Of a DNA stretch of 5,729 bases, positions 1 to 5,397 are shown in pieces. Origin of the DNA: an uncultured Clostridia bacterium (lineage in GTDB: Bacteria; Bacillota_A; Clostridia; Oscillospirales; Oscillospiraceae); the NCBI GenBank assembly GCA_946059285.1, contig CAMGMW010000085.1, forward strand, positions 1 through 5,729, read 5' to 3'. Position 1 is the stretch's first letter. Each line of letters starts with the position of its first letter. Both the position numbers and the translations under genes were made by a program. The notes beneath the pieces were generated by a model, which was not told where the DNA came from, ran no database searches, and saw only the letters and a program-made list of their open reading frames with translations.

Positions 1-609
1 CTCCTCATAATCCTCCGACACCTCTGTCTCGCGGTAGGCAAGCAGTTCCTCGGAATAGCCGCCGTCTTTAAAGAGGAAGCTGCGGATCTCCTCCCTATTG
101 TACGCATAGCCGGAACGAATAACGTCCGTGACAATATAATGGCAATCATCCTTCCGTACATAGGCAGTGAGGCTCGGAACAATGATGTCGGACTGTGAAT
201 TCTCCTCGTCGGACGATTTACAGAGCGTTACGCCGTCAAAGGTCTCATTGACCTCCCAAATATCCGTAAAGCTGAAGAAGCCCGTTCCCATGCAGACGCT
301 TGCAACGACCTCCAAGCGCCCGTTTCGGTCAAGATCTGTAACCGCAAAGGAATACGGCGCTGCAGAGTCAGACTTGACCCACTGCGAATAATTCACTGCA
401 AGCAGCGTGATCTGATCATGATATGTTGTCTCCGGCTCAACCGGCTCGGTACTCGTCGACTTCTCGGTCGATGGCTCCCCTGTTGTCGGTTCTTCTGTCG
501 TCGGCTTATCCGATTCTTCCGTTGGGAGCTTTGTGCTTCCCTCGCTTCTGCAGGCTGCAAGACTCAGGATGAGCACTACAAGCAGGAAGCACAGCAGCTT
601 TTTGGTCAT
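1..609 (-). CDS. Putative lipoprotein with Thr/Glu/Pro-rich linker (3' end beyond the window)
   Basis: The gene reads from an ATG at 609 and stays open to the left edge, giving the first 203 residues. Residues 1-20 form a lipoprotein signal peptide: Lys3-Lys4, a hydrophobic core, then the lipobox Leu-Ala-Ala-Cys with Cys20 as the predicted lipidated residue. Residues 21-62 are a Thr/Ser/Glu/Pro-rich linker, which would hold the folded part away from the membrane. The globular part begins near residue 64. It contains DLDRNGRLE at 92-100, an Asp-rich loop resembling the calcium-binding loops of FG-GAP/VCBS or EF-hand-like proteins; that resemblance is an inference from one motif. The start is supported by AAGAGGA (complement of 616-622) upstream and by a good promoter at 650-678. 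It lies 81 bp downstream of the GNAT gene. The secreted, membrane-anchored location is fairly secure; the function is unknown. Confidence 0.88.
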   Translation of the reverse strand, partial: MTKKLLCFLLVVLILSLAACRSEGSTKLPTEESDKPTTEEPTTGEPSTEKSTSTEPVEPETTYHDQITLLAVNYSQWVKSDSAAPYSFAVTDLDRNGRLEVVASVCMGTGFFSFTDIWEVNETFDGVTLCKSSDEENSQSDIIVPSLTAYVRKDDCHYIVTDVIRSGYAYNREEIRSFLFKDGGYSEELLAYRETEVSEDYEE

Positions 610-649
610 ATCCGATTCCTCTTTTTTCAGTATTTTCCCACTATTCCCT

Positions 650-678
650 ATTATTACATAAGTGCGCGGATTTTTCAA
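650..678 (-). promoter_or_regulatory. Sigma-A-type promoter of the left-edge lipoprotein gene
   Basis: On the minus strand, TTGAAA (complement of 673-678) and AATAAT (complement of 650-655) are separated by exactly 17 bp. Each hexamer matches five of six consensus bases. Transcription would begin near 643, giving a leader of about 35 nt before the ATG at 609. This suggests the lipoprotein gene is transcribed independently of the GNAT gene upstream. Confidence 0.6.
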
Positions 679-690
679 GCACTATCCACA

Positions 691-1158
691 TTAGAGAATG
701 GTTTCCATTCCGATCTTCTGCGGCTTTAATCCGCACGCCTCGTAAAACCGCAGGGCACGTTCATTGCACGCCCAGACATTGAGCGTCAGATTATAGCAGC
801 CGCTTTGTTTGGCAAAGGCGTGCACATACGCATACAGCGCCCTGCCGATCCCCTGCCCGCGTGCAGACTCGTCGACACACAGATCGTCAATATACAGCGT
901 CTTAATATCTGTCAGGATATTGTCTGTGGGAAGCTGCCGAAAAATGCAAAACGCGTAGCCGCAGACGTTGCCATCTTGCACCGCGACAAAAATCGGGCGC
1001 GTCTCATCGCACAGCAGCGCACGAAGCTCCTCGTCCGTGTATTTTTCCGTCCCACTGCGAAACAGATCAGGTCGCCCCGCATGATGCACCATGAGCACCT
1101 GTTTCAACAGTCGGTGCAGCGCAGGCAGATCCGCGTTGATTGCTCTTCGTATTTCCAT
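691..1158 (-). CDS. GNAT-family N-acetyltransferase
   Basis: This is a complete 155-residue protein, a usual length for a single-domain GNAT enzyme, which transfers an acetyl group from acetyl-CoA to an amine. The start MEIRRAINADLPAL matches the typical beta-1/alpha-1 opening of the family. Motif A is clear: beta-4 (LYIDDLCVDESA, 88-99) runs into the acetyl-CoA pyrophosphate loop Arg100-Gly-Gln-Gly-Ile-Gly-Arg106. Motif B follows, with Asn132-Glu-Arg-Ala and Tyr139 of FYEACGL, the tyrosine position that often acts as general acid. The reading frame extends upstream to 1287, but GGAGG (complement of 1165-1169) lies 6 nt before the ATG at 1158 and the extra residues do not look like GNAT sequence, so I chose 1158. 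A terminator lies between it and rpmF. Its own promoter is unclear: a possible TATACT -10 (complement of 1182-1187) has no good -35. The substrate cannot be told from sequence; it may be a small molecule or a protein. Confidence 0.92.
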   Translation of the reverse strand: MEIRRAINADLPALHRLLKQVLMVHHAGRPDLFRSGTEKYTDEELRALLCDETRPIFVAVQDGNVCGYAFCIFRQLPTDNILTDIKTLYIDDLCVDESARGQGIGRALYAYVHAFAKQSGCYNLTLNVWACNERALRFYEACGLKPQKIGMETIL

Positions 1159-1164
1159 TACATA

Positions 1165-1169
1165 CCTCC
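1165..1169 (-). promoter_or_regulatory. Ribosome binding site fixing the GNAT start
   Basis: GGAGG on the minus strand ends 6 nt before the ATG at 1158. This selects the 155-residue form over an open-frame extension of 43 codons that would overlap the end of rpmF. Confidence 0.8.
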
Positions 1170-1198
1170 GTGGTCTGCAAAAGTATATTGCCATAGGC

Positions 1199-1230
1199 AA
1201 AAAGAAAAGAGGAAGGAACATTCCCTCCTC
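1199..1230 (-). terminator. Rho-independent terminator after rpmF
   Basis: On the minus strand, GAGGAGGGA pairs with TCCTTCCTC around the 4-nt loop ATGT. The stem is 9 bp with one G-U wobble (complement of 1209-1230). The run TTTTCTTTTT (complement of 1199-1208) follows directly. It lies about 20 nt past the rpmF stop and should end the yceD-rpmF transcript, perhaps with some read-through into the GNAT gene. Confidence 0.75.
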
Positions 1231-1249
1231 ATCTCTTATCGATGCGAAC

Positions 1250-1438
1250 TTATTTCGCTTCAGCGGCAGGAAGAACCTCGCGGCCATTGTAGGTACCGCA
1301 ATTTCTGCAAGCTCTATGGGGCAAACGCGCCTCGCCGCACTTCGGGCAGGCTACAATGCCGGGAACGGAGAGCTTCCAGTGAGAACTGCGTCTCTTATCC
1401 CGTCTCGCCTTGGAAACCTTACACTTTGGAACAGCCAT
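1250..1438 (-). CDS. rpmF: 50S ribosomal protein L32 (bL32)
   Basis: This is a complete 62-residue protein with the classic bacterial L32 layout: the N-terminus [18 protein letters not shown], a basic segment with HWKLSVPGI, then a zinc ribbon. The four zinc-binding cysteines are present (Cys31 and Cys34 as CPKC, Cys44 and Cys47 as CRNC), so this is the zinc-binding (C+) paralogue. No zinc-free copy is visible in this window. L32 is a structural component of the large ribosomal subunit. The ATG at 1438 follows AAGGAGGTG (complement of 1445-1453), a near-perfect match to the 16S rRNA 3' end; an in-frame GTG at 1447 overlaps this site and is rejected. It lies 40 bp after yceD, the usual partner in bacteria, and is followed by a terminator. 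A small 5-bp inverted repeat (1460-1472) lies just before the ribosome binding site; I attach no function to it. Confidence 0.98.
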   Translation of the reverse strand: MAVPKCKVSKARRDKRRSSHWKLSVPGIVACPKCGEARLPHRACRNCGTYNGREVLPAAEAK

Positions 1439-1478
1439 GAATGACACCTCCTTGGTCAGATGCTTTCAGCATAAACTA

Positions 1479-1985
1479 TTATTTCTTATCCTTCAACAGC
1501 TGCCCAAGGACAGCCAAACGGGGATCCATCTCAGGGCGACAGTCACAGTCGCCGTCATTCAGATTCTTGCCGCAGCGAAAGCAGATCCCTTTACAATCCG
1601 GTCTGCACAGCAGCTTGGAATCCATGTTTAGCACGAACGCGGTGGTAAGGATTTCGTCCAGATCTGCGCTGTCGTTCTCCAAAAGAAACGTCCATTCATC
1701 CGCAGCGCTCTCGTCCTCCAGCTCGCGGACCAGAACCGCCTGCACATCATAGGAAACCCGCCGTTCAAAGGAGGCCGCGCAACGGTCACAGATGGCATGG
1801 AGATTGGTAGAAATCACAGCGGTCAATACCAGAACACCGGCAACATTGCGAACCACACCCTCGGCGCGAACTGGCTCCTGCACGGGATAGCTTCCGCCGA
1901 ACTGCATGTCCCGTAGATCGAGCTCAGTCTGAAACGGCAGGGCACTGTCCGGTATTTCCATGATTCTCGATAGCCCTAATAGCAT
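1479..1985 (-). CDS. yceD: YceD/DUF177 family protein (23S rRNA accumulation protein)
   Basis: This is a complete 168-residue protein of the DUF177/YceD family, recognised by its conserved pattern: a central CDRC (Cys66, Cys69) and the acidic stretch DLDEILTTAFVLNMDS (108-123). A C-terminal cysteine cluster follows (CRPDCKGICFRCGKNLN from 127, with further cysteines at 147 and 149), and it ends in DPRLAVLGQLL. In Escherichia coli, YceD affects 23S rRNA processing or accumulation, and in plants a homologue is needed for 23S rRNA; the biochemical action is not established. The cysteine pairs suggest metal binding, by inference. The start at 1985 is supported by AGGGG 6 nt upstream. The family is almost always next to rpmF, as here. 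A consensus promoter at 2019-2047 gives a leader of about 26 nt. Confidence 0.93.
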   Translation of the reverse strand: MLLGLSRIMEIPDSALPFQTELDLRDMQFGGSYPVQEPVRAEGVVRNVAGVLVLTAVISTNLHAICDRCAASFERRVSYDVQAVLVRELEDESAADEWTFLLENDSADLDEILTTAFVLNMDSKLLCRPDCKGICFRCGKNLNDGDCDCRPEMDPRLAVLGQLLKDKK

Positions 1986-2018
1986 ACGAATCCCCTACTC
2001 CATAGTCGTGCAGGAGAT

Positions 2019-2047
2019 ATTATACCCTCTATCGCTCTATTTGTCAA
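2019..2047 (-). promoter_or_regulatory. Exact-consensus sigma-A promoter of yceD-rpmF
   Basis: On the minus strand, TTGACA (complement of 2042-2047) and TATAAT (complement of 2019-2024) are separated by 17 bp. All twelve consensus bases and the ideal spacing are present. A-tracts just upstream of the -35 resemble an UP element. A very strong, growth-linked promoter fits a ribosomal protein operon. The predicted start is near 2012. Confidence 0.85.
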
Positions 2048-2059
2048 ATGCTTTTTTCA

Positions 2060-2076
2060 TTTTTTCTCCGAAAAAA
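2060..2076. repeat. A/T-rich inverted repeat between divergent promoters
   Basis: TTTTTTC (2060-2066) and GAAAAAA (2070-2076) form a 7-bp inverted repeat with a 3-nt centre. It lies upstream of both divergent -35 boxes, 12 bp from the yceD one and 2 bp from the RluA one. The A/T tracts are placed where UP elements contact the alpha subunit of RNA polymerase. It could instead bind a regulator; the sequence alone does not decide. Confidence 0.5.
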
Positions 2077-2078
2077 AC

Positions 2079-2107
2079 TTGACTTTCCGTGAATTCTGCC
2101 GCATAGT
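2079..2107 (+). promoter_or_regulatory. Sigma-A-type promoter of the RluA-family gene
   Basis: TTGACT (2079-2084) and CATAGT (2102-2107) are separated by 17 bp, matching five and four of six consensus bases. The predicted start is near 2114, giving a leader of about 27 nt before the GTG at 2141. It is weaker than the divergent yceD promoter. Confidence 0.65.
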
Positions 2108-2140
2108 AAAGGAAACAGCATTCTTCCGGGAGGGTTCCTT

Positions 2141-3103
2141 GTGAAAGAGCTTACCATCGGTCATAATGACGCGGGGCAGCGCCTGGATCGTTTCCTTGCG
2201 AAAGCAGTACCGCTGCTGCCGGCGTCTTTGGCGCAAAAATATATCCGGCTTAAGCGCATCAAACTGGGCGGCAAACGGGTGGAACGCGACACGCGTCTGC
2301 GGGAAGGTGACGTTCTGCAGCTTTACATCAATGACGAATTCTTCGAAACGCCCTCGGAAGAAAATGCCTATCTGACCGTTTCCGCTCCGAAGCTGAACAT
2401 CATCTATGAGGACAAGAACATTCTGCTGGTGGATAAGCGTCCCGGGCTTGCCGTGCATCCCCACGACGGTGCACAATACGGTAAAACGCTGATCGATCAC
2501 ATTCAGGCATACCTCTATGCCAAGCGGGAATGGCGTCCGCGGGAGGAGCATTCCTTTACTCCCGCGCTCTGCAACCGCATTGACCGCAACACCGGCGGTA
2601 TTGTCATCGCCGCAAAAACGGCGGAGGCGCTGCGGATCATGAACCAGAAGATCAGAGATCGCGAGATCGACAAGCGGTATCTTGCCATTGTGGAGGGCGT
2701 ACCGAAACCGGCATCCGGTACACTGAAGGGGTATCTTTTTAAGGATTCCGTCAAAAATCGTGTGTTTGTGACAGATACGCCGCAGCCGGGTGCAAAGAGC
2801 TGCGAAACACGCTATGAAACGCTGGAAAGCCGAAACGGGCTATCTCTGGTAGAATGCGAGCTGATCACGGGGCGCACGCATCAGATCCGTGCCCAGTTTG
2901 CTCATGCCGGGCATCCGCTGTTGGGGGACGGAAAATACGGAAAGCTGGATAAGCGTTTTGATCGCAAATATCAGGCGCTCTATTCCTACAAGCTAACTTT
3001 TTCGTTTTCTACCGACGCCGGCGCGCTGGAATACCTTAATGGTAAGAGTTTTCAGGTCAGGCAGGTAGACTTTGTCGAAACATATTTTTCAGGGCGGCCC
3101 TAG
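2141..3103 (+). CDS. RluA-family 23S rRNA/tRNA pseudouridine synthase
   Basis: This is a complete 320-residue protein. Residues 12-62 form an S4 RNA-binding domain (QRLDRFLAKAV, then a KLGGKRVERD turn). The RluA catalytic domain follows from about residue 86. Its signature motif reads CNRIDRNTGG (144-153), with Asp148 as the catalytic aspartate that attacks the target uridine. The canonical histidine of HRLD is asparagine here, as I recall from a clostridial subgroup. The second core motif is GRTHQIRAQFAHAGHPLLGDGKYG (244-267). The product converts uridine to pseudouridine in rRNA or tRNA; which site cannot be assigned, so I give no symbol such as rluD. Translation starts at GTG 2141, with GGGAGGG (2128-2134) 6 nt upstream. 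It is divergent from yceD and convergent with the pepF operon. The stop codon lies inside a 24-nt palindrome. Confidence 0.93.
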   Translation: MKELTIGHNDAGQRLDRFLAKAVPLLPASLAQKYIRLKRIKLGGKRVERDTRLREGDVLQLYINDEFFETPSEENAYLTVSAPKLNIIYEDKNILLVDKRPGLAVHPHDGAQYGKTLIDHIQAYLYAKREWRPREEHSFTPALCNRIDRNTGGIVIAAKTAEALRIMNQKIRDREIDKRYLAIVEGVPKPASGTLKGYLFKDSVKNRVFVTDTPQPGAKSCETRYETLESRNGLSLVECELITGRTHQIRAQFAHAGHPLLGDGKYGKLDKRFDRKYQALYSYKLTFSFSTDAGALEYLNGKSFQVRQVDFVETYFSGRP

Positions 3104-3113
3104 GGCCGCCCTG
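3090..3113 (+). terminator. Hairpin (24-nt perfect palindrome) over the RluA stop codon
   Basis: Positions 3090-3101 are the exact reverse complement of 3102-3113, giving a very G/C-rich stem starting CAGGGCGGCCC, with the stop TAG (3101-3103) at the centre. The plus-strand downstream tract is only moderately T-rich (CTTGGTTTGGTT). On the minus strand the hairpin lies 14 nt past the stop of the 88-aa gene but is followed by A residues, not T. It probably stops or stabilises the plus transcript and may insulate both convergent units. It is not a textbook intrinsic terminator. Confidence 0.55.
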
Positions 3114-3127
3114 CTTGGTTTGGTTCG

Positions 3128-3394
3128 CTATACATTTTCTTCCAGCCACGCCTTCATATCGGCGCGTCCTTCGGCAGACATGGGGAAGGTTCGTTTTGCC
3201 TCCATCTCGCTCAGCTCGTAGCAAAGCGGTCCGTGCCAGATTTCACAGTCGATGGAGCTGTCGGAAAAATCCACTTCCTTCGGCGTTGCCATCACCACAT
3301 CTGGCGCGATGCGGAAGCGCAACGTGCCGCAGCTTCCGGTGAAAATATTGTTATTGGCAAATGTATGCAGCGTTGGAATAAAAATCTCCGGCAT
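3128..3394 (-). CDS. Conserved-looking small protein of unknown function, coupled to pepF
   Basis: This is a complete 88-residue protein that I do not recognise as a named family. It has no signal peptide or membrane segment, so it is probably cytosolic. The N-terminal half looks beta-rich (IFIPTLHTFANNNIFTG, 4-20, then TLRFRIAPDVVM, 24-35). The C-terminal half holds EIWHGPLCYELSEMEAKRTFPMS (51-73), followed by a short acidic helix (RADMKAWLEENV, 77-88). Cysteines at 22, 50 and 58 do not form a clear metal site. The ATG at 3394 lies 3 bp after the pepF stop. Its ribosome binding site AGGAG sits inside the last pepF codons, so translational coupling is likely. The strong start, tight operon spacing and well-mixed composition argue that it is real. 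A role alongside the peptidase is possible but unproven. Confidence 0.8.
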   Translation of the reverse strand: MPEIFIPTLHTFANNNIFTGSCGTLRFRIAPDVVMATPKEVDFSDSSIDCEIWHGPLCYELSEMEAKRTFPMSAEGRADMKAWLEENV

Positions 3395-3397
3395 GAT

Positions 3398-5203
3398 CTA
3401 CTCCTGCATCAGGGCTTCCATTTCATCGAGCAGCTCGCCAAACAGGGACAGCGCTTCTTCCACCGGTTTGGTTGTACTCATATCAACGCCGGCTCCCTTC
3501 AAGAGGTCGATCGGGCTCTTGCTGCAGCCGCCGGACAGGAAACCGAGATAATCCTGTACCGCGGGCTCCCCTTCCCGCAAAATACGTCTGGAGAGCGCGA
3601 TGGCTGCGGCATATCCTGTGGCGTACTGGAAAACATAATAATTGTAATAGAAATGTGGGATGCGCGCCCACTCCATGTCAATCTCCTCGTCCAAGACGAT
3701 ATTTTCGCCAAAATACAGACGGTTCAGGCGGCGGTATTCCTCGCAAAGCACCTCCGCGGTCAGCGTGGTCCCATCCTGTGCCATCTTGCCGATATTCAGC
3801 TCAAACTCCGCAAACATGGTCTGCCGATAAAGAGTCGCACGGAACTGCTCCAGGAAATGATTGATGAGATACGCACGCTCTTTTTTGTCTGTCGTACGAC
3901 CGAGCAGGTACTCCATCAAAAGCGCCTCATTACAGGTGGAGGCTACCTCTGCCACAAAGATCACATAATCCGCATCCACAGGGTTCTGCGTATGGTTGGA
4001 AAGGTAGGAATGCAAGGCATGTCCCATCTCATGCGCCAGCGTAAACTGGCTGTCAAGCGTGCCGGTATAGTTCAGCAGCACAAACGGATGGACGCGGGCG
4101 CCTGCGGAATATGCCCCGGAACGCTTGCCGGCGTTCTCATACACATCGATCCAGCGGTTTTCAAAGCCCTCTTTCAAAATGGCGCGGTATTTCTCACCCA
4201 GTGGTGCCAACGCATCGTAGACTGTCTGTTTCGCCTCATCGATCGATGCTTTTTTCTCCACTCCGGCGACCAGCGGCGTGTACAGATCATACATATGCAG
4301 CTCATCCACGCCCAGCAGTTTCTTCCGCAGGTCAACATAGCGGTACATCTTATCCATGTTCTGATGAACCGCTTCAATCAGGTTTGTATACACCTCGACC
4401 GGCACATTGGTTTGGTCCAACGACGCTTCCAAAGACGAGCCGTAATTTCTCGCCTGCGCAAAAAACTGCAGCTGCTTTACCTGTGCAGTCAAAACGGAGG
4501 CAATGGTATTACGATAGCTGCCATAAGTGTGATACAGATTCTCAAAGGCGCTCCGGCGCAGCGTGCGGTCGTCGCTCTCCATATAGGAAATATAGGTGCC
4601 CTGTGACAGCGGATGCTTTTCTCCGTTACTGTCCACCGCGTCAGGGAAAGTGAGGTCGGCATTGTTGAACATACCATAGATTTGATCCGGTGCGTTGGCA
4701 AGCTCTCCGGCAGCAGCCAGCAGTTTTTCCTCCGCCGGGGAAAGCACATGCGCACGGCGGCGGCGAATATCATTCAGGAAGCGGCGATAGCGTTCCAATG
4801 CAGGACATTGCGCAAAGAATTCATCCAGTTTCTCGTCCGGAATCGCCATTAGCTCCGGCGTAGAAAAACTGGAAGCCGCGTTCAGCTCCACATAGGTGCT
4901 CATGAGCCTGCCTACCATTGCCTGATACTTTGCGTCTCTCGTGTCCTCATCGGAACGGCGCATCGCGTAATTCCCCAGTGCGTCCGCCAAGATGCCGATC
5001 TCTTCTTCCAGCTTTAAAAACGCAAGCAGCACATCGGAAGACTGTCCCAGCCTTTGGGCATAGCCGGAGATCACGGGAATCAGTTCTTTCGCCTTTTGCA
5101 GATCCGCTTCCCAAAGCTCGTCTGTTGCATAAATGTCATGGATCGCCCACTTGTCCTGCTCCGCGATTTCAGCACGTTCGGGGATCCGTTTTTTCTCTGC
5201 CAT
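3398..5203 (-). CDS. pepF: Oligoendopeptidase F, M3-family zinc metallopeptidase
   Basis: This is a complete 601-residue protein, the normal length for PepF, a cytosolic enzyme that cuts short peptides. The N-terminal part (about 1-200) is the helical PepF lobe, starting with the typical RIPERAEIAEQDKWAIHDIY region. The M3 catalytic part contains the zinc site His391-Glu-Met-Gly-His395 within TLAHEMGHALHS. The third ligand is probably Glu419 in FVAEVASTCNEALL. The conserved aromatic substrate-binding stretch HFYYNYYVFQYATGYAAA follows (517-534). No catalytic residue is missing and the frame is unbroken. The ATG at 5203 follows GGAGG by 8 nt and is preceded by a good promoter (5231-5259). It is the first gene of a two-gene operon with the 88-aa protein. 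The role in recycling signal peptides or dietary peptides is family knowledge, not visible here. Confidence 0.97.
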   Translation of the reverse strand: MAEKKRIPERAEIAEQDKWAIHDIYATDELWEADLQKAKELIPVISGYAQRLGQSSDVLLAFLKLEEEIGILADALGNYAMRRSDEDTRDAKYQAMVGRLMSTYVELNAASSFSTPELMAIPDEKLDEFFAQCPALERYRRFLNDIRRRRAHVLSPAEEKLLAAAGELANAPDQIYGMFNNADLTFPDAVDSNGEKHPLSQGTYISYMESDDRTLRRSAFENLYHTYGSYRNTIASVLTAQVKQLQFFAQARNYGSSLEASLDQTNVPVEVYTNLIEAVHQNMDKMYRYVDLRKKLLGVDELHMYDLYTPLVAGVEKKASIDEAKQTVYDALAPLGEKYRAILKEGFENRWIDVYENAGKRSGAYSAGARVHPFVLLNYTGTLDSQFTLAHEMGHALHSYLSNHTQNPVDADYVIFVAEVASTCNEALLMEYLLGRTTDKKERAYLINHFLEQFRATLYRQTMFAEFELNIGKMAQDGTTLTAEVLCEEYRRLNRLYFGENIVLDEEIDMEWARIPHFYYNYYVFQYATGYAAAIALSRRILREGEPAVQDYLGFLSGGCSKSPIDLLKGAGVDMSTTKPVEEALSLFGELLDEMEALMQE

Positions 5204-5230
5204 TGCTCTTACCTCCGTTGCTTTTTTATT

Positions 5231-5259
5231 ATCATATCACAAAACGAGGGAATTCTCAA
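5231..5259 (-). promoter_or_regulatory. Sigma-A-type promoter of the pepF operon, extended -10
   Basis: On the minus strand, TTGAGA (complement of 5254-5259) and TATGAT (complement of 5231-5236) are separated by 17 bp. Each matches five of six consensus bases. TG lies one base before the -10, the extended -10 form. The leader would be about 20 nt, ending in GGAGG. Confidence 0.7.
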
Positions 5260-5333
5260 TAAAAAATACCGCCGCCAAAGCGCAGCAACAGAGCAGGATC
5301 TATACAGTAATCACTTTTTTTGTAAAAAGGCGG

Positions 5334-5361
5334 TTAAAACAGAATCTTTGGCAAATACTAT
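5334..5361 (+). promoter_or_regulatory. Candidate promoter of the right-edge lipoprotein
   Basis: TTAAAA (5334-5339) and TACTAT (5356-5361) are separated by 16 bp, with four of six matches each. This is the best pair in the 194-bp divergent gap on the plus strand, but it is weak. An A/T hairpin, CTTTTT to AAAAAG at 5314-5329, sits just upstream. Confidence 0.35.
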
Positions 5362-5397
5362 GCAGGCAAAGAAACTATTACAATCGGGAGGATCATC

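Noticed and set aside
1159..1287. Upstream extension of the GNAT protein by 43 codons
   Set aside because: It would overlap the rpmF 3' end and the terminator, the residues do not look like GNAT sequence, and a strong ribosome binding site lies 6 nt before the ATG at 1158.
805..1440. Plus-strand 211-codon frame across the GNAT gene and rpmF
   Set aside because: It is antisense to two clear genes (L32 is unmistakable), with no ribosome binding site or domain.
1460..1472. ATGCT-TTC-AGCAT hairpin before the rpmF ribosome binding site as an L32 autoregulatory site
   Set aside because: A 5-bp stem is common by chance, and I know of no established L32 leader element of this form.
2057..2551. Minus-strand 164-codon frame opposite the RluA gene
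   Set aside because: It is antisense to a clear RluA coding region and runs through the divergent promoter region; no family features.
3233..4606. Long 457-codon open frame on the plus strand opposite pepF
   Set aside because: It lies wholly antisense to the well-supported pepF and the 88-aa gene, shows no recognisable domain, and its composition (many His, Gln, Arg) is typical of a reverse-complement shadow.
5260..5333. Possible terminator or small RNA in the pepF-lipoprotein gap
   Set aside because: ACCGCC (5267-5272) and GGCGGT (5329-5334) are complementary but far apart, and the CTTTTT/AAAAAG hairpin is all A/T near the loop, so no convincing structured RNA is supported.
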